64,000 nt of DNA from Selaginella moellendorffii (Eukaryota; Streptophyta; Lycopodiopsida; Selaginellales; Selaginellaceae): NCBI RefSeq assembly GCF_000143415.4, contig NW_003314267.1:868322-932321 (forward strand), given 5' to 3'. This document shows, piece by piece, positions 48,504-58,089 of the stretch. A program made the position numbers and the translations under genes. Positions within the stretch are counted from its first letter, which is position 1. The number at the start of each line of letters is the position of its first letter. The notes under the pieces were generated by a model that worked only from the letters and a program-made list of their open reading frames with translations, searched no databases and was not told the origin of the DNA.

Positions 48504-49886
48504 TCAGGAAGCTTGCGCAGCGAGCTGCCACTGGAGGAAATAACAGCCGAGTTTGATAAGTTTGGACGCTTTTTGTAACGCCCCCAGCTTCCCCTGCTCG
48601 GCAGCCAACCGAGTGTCGTCGATCACGTCCCTCGTCACCTCCGCGTCCGCCAGTGGTATGGGGTAGTAGCACCGGCTCAAGTTTTGCATGGAAGTCGTGA
48701 AGAAGCCGGTCATCTGGGATCTTATATCGCCGACCTCGATGGCTCGGTAGCCAGACGCGACAGCTTCCTGGACGAGGCTATCTTCCGCGGCCTTGAGCGC
48801 CTTGAGCAGCTCCTTCCTCGGCTTGGCCTCACGCTGCACGAACTTGAGAAGCTCTCCATACGTTCCTTCGCCAACCGGCTTGCTCTCGAAGGGCCCGTGC
48901 TTGAGGAACTGTCCGAGGTAGCCGGTCTTCTCGTCACCGACGAGAGCTCTGGCAGTCTCGGAGATGTGGTTGATGAGGTGCGTGCTGAGCCGCTTGTGAG
49001 CAAACTCGAGGATCTCGAACGCAGCAATCTGCCTGGAGGAGTGGATGAGCCTCTTGAGGTGCAAGTCGCAGTTGTTCTCGTCCCAGCAAGTGATGATCCT
49101 CTTCAAAGCAGGTTCGATGGTGTTGTTTCTCGATTGATTCTCTTGACTGTGATCTTGTTGATGGCAGCTCTGTGCACGTCTTTCTTCGTCAAAGCAGCTG
49201 GTGGCGGTGGTGGCGGCGGCCGAATGATCAAAGGCTGGCTGATCTAAGTACTCGGTGTTTCGAGCTTGCTCCAGAGAATGGATCCTCTCCTGCTTCAAGC
49301 GGTTCAAGTAGTCGACTCTCCCCCGCGCCTGCTGCTCCATGACATCCAGCTTACTCTTGATACTCTCCAGCTGCTTGTCCTCCATGTTCTGGATGACGCT
49401 CCTCATCGACTCCTGCTTGCTCCCCAGCGACTGGATGCGGTCCTTGAGCGAGTTCTTCCCCTTGAGCAGCGACTTTATCTCCGACTCGAGCGTGGAGAAG
49501 TTGTCCAAGAGCGACTGCATCGTATCGTCGTCCTTGGGCTCGAATCCTCCAAACGCAGCGGCAGTGACAGCAGCGGGTTCTTCCGGTGGAGCAGTGGCAG
49601 CAGAGACGCGATCTTTGGCGGTGAAACTAGTGGGATCGAGCGCGGGGCTGGCGAGGGAGTATGGGCTCAAAGCATAGGCCCCGGCGGTGGGGGTGGAGGA
49701 GTAGGACTTACACGAGGAGTCGGAGATGGTGCTGGGCACGAGACGGACTCTCCTGGGAAGGACTGCTGTTGCCGATGGTGATTGCGAGTGAGAATGCGAG
49801 TGGGAGTGGGAGTGGGAGTGGGAGTGGGAGTGGGAGTGGAGGCCACCATTCTTCCTGGGACGAGACTGGATGTCGTACATTTTCAC
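48504..49886 (-). CDS. Coiled-coil protein with N-terminal His-Ser repeat, unrecognised
   Basis: This is an intronless 460-residue protein. Residues about 17-35 are an uninterrupted His-Ser run encoded by a hexanucleotide repeat (49787-49845). A Ser/Pro/Ala-rich disordered part follows. A strong coiled coil runs from about residue 120 to 215 (LLDNFSTLESEIKSLLKGKN ... LDVMEQQARGRVDYLNRL). The C-terminal half is a globular helical domain (AFEILEFAHKRLSTHLIN, KPRKELLKALKAAEDSLVQEA, CYYPIPLADAEVTRD) whose family I do not recognise. The layout suggests a plant cytoskeletal or scaffold protein, but no function is assigned. The His-Ser length may vary between alleles. Confidence 0.75.
   Translation of the reverse strand: MKMYDIQSRPRKNGGLHSHSHSHSHSHSHSHSHSQSPSATAVLPRRVRLVPSTISDSSCKSYSSTPTAGAYALSPYSLASPALDPTSFTAKDRVSAATAPPEEPAAVTAAAFGGFEPKDDDTMQSLLDNFSTLESEIKSLLKGKNSLKDRIQSLGSKQESMRSVIQNMEDKQLESIKSKLDVMEQQARGRVDYLNRLKQERIHSLEQARNTEYLDQPAFDHSAAATTATSCFDEERRAQSCHQQDHSQENQSRNNTIEPALKRIITCWDENNCDLHLKRLIHSSRQIAAFEILEFAHKRLSTHLINHISETARALVGDEKTGYLGQFLKHGPFESKPVGEGTYGELLKFVQREAKPRKELLKALKAAEDSLVQEAVASGYRAIEVGDIRSQMTGFFTTSMQNLSRCYYPIPLADAEVTRDVIDDTRLAAEQGKLGALQKASKLIKLGCYFLQWQLAAQAS
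49787..49845. repeat. GTGGGA hexanucleotide repeat in coding sequence
   Basis: Tandem GTGGGA/GAGTGG units lie inside the minus-strand gene at 48504-49886. They encode alternating His and Ser. Confidence 0.9.
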
Positions 49887-50351
49887 ACGCGCTCATCAGA
49901 GGATAGGGCTGGGGGCTTTTAACGGAACGGGCTAACTGCCAACCTGGCACGAAAATATTATCTCATGTTTTATAACAGAAGGAATGCGTTTAAAGCTTTG
50001 ATCAGATTTTGGAACTTGCTGTTCTACGTTATAAGCCCCTGCCATTGAAACAACAGAGTCACAAATCCGTCTGGACTATATTAGATGAGCTCGCATTCGC
50101 TGGAGTTTGTTTGAGCACGCATTGGCAGCAGGAATCAAGCACTGAGGTAAGCACACTTAAAAAATCAGTTCCTTCTGGTAGAAATCACATGCGTAATAAA
50201 AGCACTTTGGCTCGGGTTTGGCTTAGGAAAATGCGAAAGCTTAAATAAGTGTTGGAAATGTAAGAATTACAGCAATTCCCATGATAGAATAAAGTACTCA
50301 CATACCACAGAAAACTTATTATTTTCCAGATCGATGTGCTTCAGGATTAAA
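49887..50351. other. Intergenic region
   Basis: It contains the probable promoter of the coiled-coil gene (minus, starting at 49886) and the 3' end of the cysteine-repeat gene. No further feature is supported. Confidence 0.4.
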
Positions 50352-50919
50352 TCACACAACCTGTTCCAGCATGAGATTGTTGGTCTCCTTTGGACACATG
50401 TTAAGGCAGCCGGCTATTTTGTTATAACTGCAGCAGTAGTACTCGCGTCCCGATTCACAGCGCTGACCGCAACCGAACTTATTTTCCCGGCAGCAAAAGT
50501 ACTCCTTTTCCTTATCGCACATCTGGTGGCACCCATATCCGTTTTTGACGCAGCATTCATAGGTAATGCTGGAATCACACTCCTGAACGCAGCCCTGAAA
50601 GTTTTTGATGCAGCAATAGCTGCCGCCAAGGCCTTGGAAACACAAACATTTCAAGTATGAACTGATGGTCGTGCGAGAAAGAATGTGACTCTCATTTACC
50701 GTGCTGAGGAGGTTCGTGGATGGTGGTCACAAGTTCCATAGAAGGCTCCTCAATCGTATACATAACGCCCTTGTTGCCCACTGCTTACAACACAGTTCAA
50801 TGGATGTAATAGACGGGAAAGACTTAAAGCACAAAGTACATGCCTTCAATATCGCGAGATGCATTTGCCAAGAGCACCAGGCCAAAGACAAGGCAGGCAG
50901 TTGCAAGAAGCTTGGCCAT
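50352..50919 (-). CDS. Secreted protein with four tandem cysteine-rich repeats
   Basis: Three exons (50844-50919, 50700-50783, 50352-50632) give 146 residues in frame. The first exon encodes a signal peptide (MAKLLATACLVFGLVLLANA). The second is a short linker (MYTIEEPSMELVTTIHEPP). The third contains four copies of a motif of about 22 residues, CC-x2-N-x2-G-C-x3-C. They start at SYCCIKNFQGC, YECCVKNGYGC, YFCCRENKFGC and YYCCSYNKIAGC; the fourth has one extra residue before Gly-Cys. Sixteen regularly spaced cysteines imply a disulphide-rich extracellular peptide. The spacing is not that of granulin, defensin, thionin, LTP or snakin as I know them. The first intron needs a GC donor (GAAG|GCATGT at 50843), which lowers confidence in exon 1. 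Function is unknown; defence or signalling is possible. Confidence 0.7.
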
Positions 50920-51426
50920 TTTCCAAGGATAGGAGAGATTCCAAAAGATGAAACGAGCAAAGGATGTGCTTTGGTGCCCTTTCTTTGATCACAATTTATA
51001 CTGTGAGGCTTGCATGGATCGCGTGGGAAATCCTTTTCCAAGTCAATCCCATGCTAAGCACAAGGAGGCATCCAAATCGCAAGCAAATCCCAGTTAAATA
51101 CACAAGATTGAGTTTGATAATCTTGTTCTGACCGTCCTAGACTGTACATAAACAAATATTATATGCCAAACTTCCCATCGATCACATGGATCGCTTCTCT
51201 GGACGGTGGGAAATTTGGGTGTCCTGAAAGTTGCAGCACAGCTAGAGAAAATTTATGCCTTTTTCAAAGGGTAACAGCTCAAATGTCAGATTCACTGGCT
51301 TTATGGGACTAGTACAATACAGGCCATCAGCCACGTGGGTCTAGCAGTAGGATTATCGCCAAGAACTATACACATTTAATAGACATGAAAATATCACTGA
51401 TCTTATGTTAACGTTGTAGACAATGT
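50920..51426. other. Intergenic region
   Basis: It contains the upstream region of the cysteine-repeat gene and the 3' end of the lipase gene. No other gene or repeat is seen. Confidence 0.45.
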
Positions 51427-53187
51427 TTATTGAGAGATATCCATCTTCGTGTAGCCATGCATTCTTAGCAGCTCCAGAAGCTTTTGCATGTGAACTTCGG
51501 TGTGCAAAACTCTTGGTCCAAGCCGGATAGAGTTGACATAATTTACAGGATTGTGATCCACAATCCCAGGAAAGAACAGCCCTGCAACGCGAAGCACACG
51601 GGATGCCATCGTCTCCTTGAACTGCGACCCATGCAAGTAGCTCCTCCTGAAACTTAGAATCAAGTCCCAGGCTGCCGTGATCCGTGTCGCGATGAAGTAC
51701 TTGATTGAGAAGTTCTTATTTGGTTCTTCGAGCAGCGTCTGAAAAGCATCACGCGCATCAGCAGCAAGATTTGTAGTAAGAATCATACGTACCTTTGCAG
51801 CGTAGTTATGGTCGAAGTAAAAGCACAGACCAAAGTGCTTGAACTGGAAGAATATATCATCAAACGGGATCCTGGGAACGATGTCGTTGGAGTAAACGAT
51901 CCGAAAGTAGCGGTTCACCGGGTCATTGAGCTTCTCGTCCATGTAGTCTGCAAAATCCATGTCTCCAACTCGAGGCTGGCCGAAAGTATACACCCCTGCT
52001 ATCCTCTCCGTCACCGAGTCTTCCTTGTTATAGAACAGCATCGCCGTGAAAACAGTGGCCAGAGCTCCACCAAGGCTGTGTCCCGTAATGTAGACTTTGG
52101 CGCTCTTGTTGGCTTTCACAAGCTCCTTCAACTTGTCCTTGGTCGAATCGTAGGCCAACGAGAGCTTCCTGTCCTCGTTTTTAGCCTCTGGCAAGCCGGA
52201 AGTGACGCGCTCTTTGCCTTGAACGTTTTGATAGCTGTGCTTCTTGAGCCTTGTAAAGGATTCCATGTCGTGGCGATCCACCAGGCTGAGAGCTTCCATA
52301 AAGCCCACATGAATTCTTCCGACCCCCGGAAGGTGGTACCAGGAGAAATCAAAGTCGGTGCTCCAGTCATATGCGTTGAACGGCATGGTTCCTCTGAACG
52401 TGACAACGATTGCGCCGGCGTCCTGAGGTGCATCCATGAACAGGAAAACCTGTGTTGGATTATTCTCTTGGTTCTCTGCATCGTAATAGCTTCTTTCAGT
52501 CAGCACCGAGCCTTTCAAGATTAAATACTTAACTGTTGATGCACTCGAACACATTCACAAGGGACATCTGAAAATATTGTGTACGCGTTAGAATCAGAAC
52601 GTTGGGTCACATACCTTCCAGATCTGAGTAACAACTTTGTTTACAACCGCCGGGTTTTCGTACGCAAGCTTCGAAGCCATGATGCACACGTCTGCCACGA
52701 CTTTTGATCCGGGAACCACTTCAAAGAAACTGCTGCCTTCAGATTTCTGAAGCTTCTGATCGTCGGAACTTTCGGTCATCAGCTCCAATCTCGGGTCTAG
52801 CATCCCCACAATGCTCCAGTAATTTTCCGAGCCTTCCACGGGCATTACTAAGACTGCAGTGAAATAGACAACTGAGAGTCCTTGCAAAAACAAGAGCAAT
52901 AGCTTACATTCACCAGCCAAAATCTTGTTGCAGACTTTGATGAATCCGCCGTTTATGTAGAAAACGTTGAGAATGTATTCCACGAATTTACCAGTAACCT
53001 TAGAGATCCGTGCCAGGTAATGCAGGAGCGTGGTGATGAACATCGAAAGTTTGGCCTGCCAGCTGACATCGATCCTGGGCTTAAGTGCCGGTGTGGAGCT
53101 TACATGTGGTGTTTCCACAAAGGAACTACGGCGAACATAGTCCCACGGCTTGCCTTGACTTGGATGGCCGATTACAAAGGTATCCAT
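51427..53187 (-). CDS. Class 3 (alpha/beta-hydrolase) lipase, oil-body lipase OBL1-like
   Basis: This is a multi-exon gene. The N-terminal part (GKPWDYVRRSSF, then ITTLLHYLARISKVTGKFVEYILNVFY) resembles the hydrophobic N region of plant OBL1 triacylglycerol lipases. The catalytic domain has VVTFRGT (oxyanion loop) and VYITGHSLGGALATVF (nucleophile Ser). The catalytic Asp is probably in the YSNDIVPRIPFDD segment (motif YSNDIVPR), and the final His in the C-terminal region DHNPVNYVNSIRLG. An exon junction joins QIWK to MSLVNVFECINS across a 52-55 bp intron near 52610. OBL1 enzymes sit on lipid droplets and hydrolyse tri- and diacylglycerols in seeds, pollen and spores. The start at 53187 is preferred because a CAG acceptor-like site lies inside the longer frame from 53214. 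Confidence 0.9.
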
Positions 53188-53534
53188 CCTTCGATACTCT
53201 GTCAAGAATGGCAAGTTTCAAAGTTTGCTGGGAAAAAATCAGTCTATGTAGTCAAGTACCTTGCAAACCACACGAGCTCCATGCCGCCAGCGTCACGGAA
53301 TCCATGCAAAGATCCGAAGAGAACGTTTGTCAAGAAAAATCAAATGCATACCAGTTATAATCTCAGCACGGGAACAAAACCGCGAGTTCTTGAAGTATCT
53401 GTAACAGCTGCAAAGCAGGAAAAGAGAGCACCATGATCAAAAGAAAGTGTTCTAACCCGGGGAATAGAGCTAAGTAGGAAGAATCAAAACAGGCTTGAGG
53501 CGGGACGAAGGTTTTTTACAGCAGGATGGGAGTG
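53188..53534. other. Intergenic region upstream of the lipase gene
   Basis: This holds the lipase promoter or leader, and possibly an upstream non-coding exon, since CTTGACAG at about 53200 resembles an acceptor on the minus strand. No gene is supported. Confidence 0.4.
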
Positions 53535-54854
53535 TTAGTGGCTGGGGACACTAGGCTGGAAGGTGTAATCTTCCGAGTCCTCTTCAAACTCGAAGTCGAG
53601 GGACGGTAACTCGATTTCTTCCGGGTCCGAGTTTGATCTCTTGGAGCTCTCACTGTCCGTCCAGTCCCCCAGGTAAGATTTTGGAGACTCGCTTATCTCG
53701 CTGATTTCGTGGACGACCTTCGTTTCCACCGCTGCCGCTTGGAAAGTCGGCTGTGGCTGCAAAGGTGGCGCAGAGGAAGCAGAGCTACTGACCCTGGCGG
53801 AAGGCTTTGAGAGGGAGTACGTCCAGGCGATGGCTTTCGAAGACGAGGAGCCGAGAGGGCCGAAATTTTTGTTGGCACAGTCGTAGATCTTGCATGGGGT
53901 GGTGGCAGCAACTAGCTTCCTTGAAGGTGGCGGCGGCGGTGAGCTGCTGGATTTCCATGACTTGAGCACCGGCAGCGAGCTAATCTGGAAAGTCCGCGAG
54001 GCAGCGACGAGCTTCTTCTGTTTCTTCTTCAAGTGCTTTCGCTGCTTTCGATTCATAGTTTGCTGCTGTTCTTCCTGTTCCTGATCACCATGTGTCACGT
54101 TGCTGGTGGAAGCGTCGTTGCCAGAATCTGTCCTGAGAAGTTCCACCATTGGAAGTGGAGCCAGCTTCAATCCAACAGCGACGAGATCCTTGACGTCTTC
54201 GCTAGAACGAGGTGGCGCCGGAGGACGGGCGTCTTCTACTACCATTAACTCGCGGGAAAGGCCAGGGAAATCTACCAAGGAAGCGATACAGGGCTCTTCG
54301 GGGATCTGAGACGATGCCTCTACGACCATGGGACTGGGAGAAAACTTCGCGGGGGATTGCGAGAGGGAGGATGAAATGGCGGCTAGATCGAACTGTACTG
54401 TCTGGGACCCGGTGGATCGGCGAGTAACCGGCCTCCATTCCCAGCGGGACTTCCTCTTCACGACCTGGCCTAGATGATAGTGCCTCCTCCTATGAAAGAA
54501 ATGCATCTGACCTCTCGCCCGACGATCCAGCGGCGCCTTGGAAGACGAAGACCCTAGCTTAGCGAGGATGACTCCGACCGATGCCGCGAACAAAACCAAT
54601 GACGCTATTGCGCTGGTGTGATTGCCGGAGCGCGCGGCGATGAGCGCCGCTGCCAATCGCGCCTTGTCCTCCGATAATCCGCCAGCGCAGCAGCAGCTAT
54701 GGCGGCAGAAGGAGCAGGAGCAGCCAGAGCTGCTAGCGTGTTGATCCATCAATGTAGCCGACGAGGATGCTGGCGCAGCCGCTGCCGCTGCTCCTGCCGC
54801 TGCTGCCGCCATAGCTCCAAACCCTTGTGTCGGAATTGGGGCGCGCAATTCCAA
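53535..54854 (-). CDS. Ser-rich membrane-anchored protein, unrecognised
   Basis: This is an intronless 439-residue protein. The N terminus is Ala-rich and then has a Cys-rich patch (GCSCSFCRHSCCC). One predicted membrane segment follows (residues about 80-97, AIASLVLFAASVGVILAKL). The rest is Ser/Pro-rich and probably disordered, with a very basic patch (MNRKQRKHLKKKQKK) and an acidic C terminus (EIELPSLDFEFEEDSED). No domain is recognised. The basic cluster could be a nuclear localisation signal or a membrane-proximal anchor. Start alternatives are 54854 and an internal Met at residue 15. Confidence 0.65.
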   Translation of the reverse strand: MELRAPIPTQGFGAMAAAAAGAAAAAAPASSSATLMDQHASSSGCSCSFCRHSCCCAGGLSEDKARLAAALIAARSGNHTSAIASLVLFAASVGVILAKLGSSSSKAPLDRRARGQMHFFHRRRHYHLGQVVKRKSRWEWRPVTRRSTGSQTVQFDLAAISSSLSQSPAKFSPSPMVVEASSQIPEEPCIASLVDFPGLSRELMVVEDARPPAPPRSSEDVKDLVAVGLKLAPLPMVELLRTDSGNDASTSNVTHGDQEQEEQQQTMNRKQRKHLKKKQKKLVAASRTFQISSLPVLKSWKSSSSPPPPPSRKLVAATTPCKIYDCANKNFGPLGSSSSKAIAWTYSLSKPSARVSSSASSAPPLQPQPTFQAAAVETKVVHEISEISESPKSYLGDWTDSESSKRSNSDPEEIELPSLDFEFEEDSEDYTFQPSVPSH

Positions 54855-55008
54855 AAGAGAAGCGGATATCGGTTCCCTTCAAGAACCCTAAAAATGATAC
54901 CGTAAAAGATTCTCATTCGACGCGTCCGTCTTGCCACGTGGCATCGTATTGTAAGGGCGGGCGCGGTTTTTTCAAAATCCGCATATCCGCTTTTCAAATT
55001 ATAGATTC

Positions 55009-55885
55009 CTAGCTTTTTGTGTATCCATTAACCCTGAGATACTCTCGCGATTTCTTGTCAGCCAGCCTCACAGGCTCAGGAACCCTAAATTTGCACAGCT
55101 TTCTCACAATCTCCACGCCAGTCTCCAGCGAAATCCTATGCCCGGTCGACACAAACACTGGATGCACGCACTCTCCGGTGCTCCGCAGCGCCGATCCCCA
55201 AACCTTGCCCGATCGCCCCACCAGATCCATGGCGTCCCCAGCTCGCAGCAGCGAATTCCTGGCGCTCCTCTTCACCTCCCTCTCGGAGAGCCCGTCCACC
55301 TCGAACAACGACTTGGCGATTCCCAGCGTTGGAACATCGGCAAGAACACCCAAATGGCTCGCGAGCCCGAATCCTCGCGGGTGAAGCACGCCATTCCCGT
55401 CCACCATGAGCAGCTGCGGGAAGATCTCTGGCCGCGAGGATTTCATCCGCGCGAGGAGACTGAGCAGCGCCGGGCTCTCACGGAAGGCCAGGAACCCTGG
55501 AATGTAAGGCATGTCGAGCGAGACGATCTCCAAATCCTCGTACACTGTCGCCATTGTGACCGCGTCGATCACCACCAGCGCGCTGCAAGCCACCGTCTCG
55601 TTCTCCTTGACGAAGCTAAGATCCATCCCACCGATATATTTGAGTTCAATCTCTCCCTTTCCCTCGCAATCTTGCTTCGATCCATCGAGGCTTGGAATCG
55701 TCGAGTAATTCGTGCTGGCTCGGCGCGCTAGAATCGACCGCTTCTTCCTTTTTTAGGGTTCTTGGCTCACCATAGCCAAATTTCTCTGGAATTACCCATG
55801 GGAAGGAATCGCTACAAACCAGTCTTTGCTTGAGCGCCTGCTGCTCCTGAATCCACAGCTTCTTCTTCGCCGCCTTCTCCTCCAT
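55009..55885 (-). CDS. Endonuclease V (deoxyinosine/inosine 3' endonuclease)
   Basis: Two exons (55771-55885, 55009-55727) give 277 residues. Exon 1 encodes KKLWIQEQQALKQRLVCSD and FGY. A 43 bp intron (GTGAGC...TTCTAG, 55728-55770) restores the frame into exon 2. The domain shows KYIGGMDLSF (catalytic Asp region), VYEDLEIVSLDMPYIPGFLAFRE (conserved Tyr/Pro-rich loop with Glu), QLLMVDGNGVLHPRGFGLASHLG (second Asp and the GxxHPR motif) and GIAKSLFE. EndoV cuts one nucleotide 3' of inosine, in DNA in bacteria and mainly in RNA in eukaryotes. A longer start at 55948 would overlap the end of the upstream DUF1995 gene, which is on the same strand and ends at 55926. Confidence 0.92.
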
Positions 55886-55925
55886 CAAAAGAGCCCTAAT
55901 TTCAAACACACCGCGCGCAAGAACC

Positions 55926-56921
55926 CTAATTTTTGCCAAACAGCCCACTCAAGAACTTGGCCGACTTTACAACCGGGGAGTTCGCCGCCACGCGATTGTA
56001 GAGCGCATTCTCCAGATCTTCCGGCGATGGCCGCCTACTCAGGCTCAACACGCAATCCATCTCGCTGCCTTCCTTCAAGAACACTCGCCATGGAGTGTTG
56101 AGCGGGACCTCCTTGAGCACCGCGCCTTCTTTCCTGCTCAAGAACACTCTGATCGAGAGAGGGATGAAGGAGTATGCGACCTGGAATGCATCACACGGCG
56201 CCGCGAGCTCTTCCTCCAGCGACCACTCCGGATTGAGCACGACGATTGCCCTGCCCCCGGAACTCCCCAAGATCCTCCCCACCGGATCAATCTCGGCCGA
56301 GCCGGGAGCCACGATCAGCACAAACGCCGCGTCCTTGTGGATCGCAAAATCGTAATCGTCCTGGAGGTTCTCGAGCTGGAGCTCTGGAAGAACCCTAGAA
56401 TCGGCGCTGCGCCTCCTCTCCGCCTCGGCCGCCACGAATTCTTGCAGCAGCGCCGTCGGCAGCACGAGACAGAGCTTGGAAACACCGGCATTGGCGATCA
56501 GATCGAGCGCGAGCGATGCTAGGGTTCGGTCGTCGCCATCCAGGACTGGGATCTCGATCCGGAAGCGTGACTGCTGCTGGATCTGGGCTTGGCGCTTGGA
56601 AATCTTCCGCAGCGTCGATGGCTCCGCGCGACGTTTCAGCGGTGCCTCGAGAACCGCCCAGAGCGAAGCGCGCGCCTGCTCGATCGTCTCCTCCTTGCTA
56701 ATCGGCGGCAAATTCCCTGTCCCATTCTTCACACTTGCCCTACATGTCCAAGAAGAAGAAGGGGGCGATGAAGAAGAAAGGTTCATCGATATGCCCAGCG
56801 CAGGCATAGCAATTGCCGCCATAGCCAAGACCTTTGCAATCACGCCATGTGGCAAGAATAACGTGTCCTGTGATTGTGCCACGTGGCGATTTCCATAGCA
56901 TCCGACCGTTGGCAGGGTCAA
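55926..56921 (-). CDS. DUF1995 domain protein, probably plastid-targeted
   Basis: This is an intronless frame of up to 331 residues. The likely start is the Met at 56822, followed by an Ala/Ser-rich transit-like segment (MNLSSSSPPSSSWTCRAS). The DUF1995 region includes QARASLWAVLEAPLKRR, SRFRIEIPVLDGDDRTLASL and LVLPTALLQEFV, then FVLIVAPGSAEIDPVGRILG and AIVVLNPEWSLEEE. In plants this domain occurs in chloroplast proteins such as LPA3, which helps assemble photosystem II, but this protein's exact role is not known. The stop lies about 40 bp before the endonuclease V start on the same strand. The start region faces the BPS1-like gene, so a divergent promoter is likely. Confidence 0.85.
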   Translation of the reverse strand: MTLPTVGCYGNRHVAQSQDTLFLPHGVIAKVLAMAAIAMPALGISMNLSSSSPPSSSWTCRASVKNGTGNLPPISKEETIEQARASLWAVLEAPLKRRAEPSTLRKISKRQAQIQQQSRFRIEIPVLDGDDRTLASLALDLIANAGVSKLCLVLPTALLQEFVAAEAERRRSADSRVLPELQLENLQDDYDFAIHKDAAFVLIVAPGSAEIDPVGRILGSSGGRAIVVLNPEWSLEEELAAPCDAFQVAYSFIPLSIRVFLSRKEGAVLKEVPLNTPWRVFLKEGSEMDCVLSLSRRPSPEDLENALYNRVAANSPVVKSAKFLSGLFGKN

Positions 56922-57042
56922 ACGCGTAACCGAGTGGCAAGAGCCCTAGGTCTTGATTCCTAGGTAGCGAGTCCACAAAATCGGCTACTGCGCGTTCCGC
57001 GGGATGATCTTCACAAGCTGAGAAACAGCTGGAACGCTCGCC

Positions 57043-57930
57043 ATGGATCAGGCGCTCGCTCCTCCGTCCACAGGTATGGGATTCCTCAATCTCCACTGGA
57101 TCTTGCAAGGCGTGGACGCGATGCTCGCGGTGCACGCCGATCTCCAGCGCCTGCTGCTGGAAGCGCTGGGAATGCCGGGGAAGAGGGATCGAATTCTAGT
57201 CTCGGTGTTCGTGGATGACAACGCGAGGCAGCTCGAGACGATCAACGCTGTGAGGAAGGGTATGAGCGTAGCGGCGCAGCACAAGATGAGGATCAAGTAC
57301 GCTCTCAATCTCGTCAAGAGCGCGGCGATCTCCAAGGAATTGGAAGTCGCCAGAGCAAAGATTTATCTGGAGGAAGTGATCGGCGAGATCGAGAGGAGCA
57401 GTGAGGTGAATAACACGCATACAGGGAGCTGGCCACTCGATCAAGACAGCCACCATTACCGGAAGCTCAAGCTCGAGAAGAAGTCCAACATATCCACGAT
57501 TGCAAGCAAAGCCATCGAGGCCAACTTGGTGAGCTCGCTGGTGCTGGGGGCGCTGCTGGTGGCCTTGGATTGCAGTGCGGGTCTCTCGATCACGCCAGCT
57601 ATCCCGATCCCAAAGAACTTATCGGGGGGATTTCCAAGCTTGTGGGAGGAGCTCAAGGAAGAGGCAGAGGCAAGGCGTGGGAATCGTTGGTCTTCGGCAT
57701 TTCTGGAAGGGATTTGCTCGTGCTTGGGGCAGATCGCGGCGCTGCTGGATTCTTTGCTGCGGAACAAAGCGAGAAGAGACGATGACGAGCTCCAGATCAA
57801 GCAGCTCCTCCAGCTCGCGCACAAGAAGCTCGATTATCTCGACAGCGGCTTCCAGATTCTCGAGGAGCAAATGGGCGATCTCTTTTCCAAGATGGTGGCA
57901 AACCGGAAGGAAATTCTCTCGATTGCGTGA
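57043..57930 (+). CDS. BYPASS1 (BPS1)-like / DUF793 family protein
   Basis: This is an intronless 295-residue helical protein. Its N-terminal part, MGFLNLHWILQGVDAMLAVHADLQRLL, then VFVDDNARQLETINAVRKGM, follows the pattern of plant BPS1/ROH1-like proteins. These restrain production of a mobile root-derived growth signal or interact with exocyst. A hydrophobic stretch (LVSSLVLGALLVALDCS) lies near the middle, as in that family. The C terminus is coiled-coil-like (KLDYLDSGFQILEEQMGDLFSKMVANRKEIL). The assignment rests on pattern likeness. The start lies about 120-220 bp from the divergent DUF1995 gene. Confidence 0.7.
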   Translation: MDQALAPPSTGMGFLNLHWILQGVDAMLAVHADLQRLLLEALGMPGKRDRILVSVFVDDNARQLETINAVRKGMSVAAQHKMRIKYALNLVKSAAISKELEVARAKIYLEEVIGEIERSSEVNNTHTGSWPLDQDSHHYRKLKLEKKSNISTIASKAIEANLVSSLVLGALLVALDCSAGLSITPAIPIPKNLSGGFPSLWEELKEEAEARRGNRWSSAFLEGICSCLGQIAALLDSLLRNKARRDDDELQIKQLLQLAHKKLDYLDSGFQILEEQMGDLFSKMVANRKEILSIA

Positions 57931-58089
57931 CGATTCATATAGAAGAAACATCATGTGTAAAACCATTTGTAAATTGATTGATTGCTTCGTCAAGATGGAA
58001 ATATTCCTCTTGCATTGACTAGAATATGCGGCGCTAGGAGTGAAATTTTTTAAGGGATCAAAGTTTTAGGGTTCCTAGTGGAATAGGCG

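Noticed and set aside
55640-55730. Frame break in endonuclease V
   Set aside because: A 43 bp intron (55728-55770) with GT-AG ends joins the two frames exactly.
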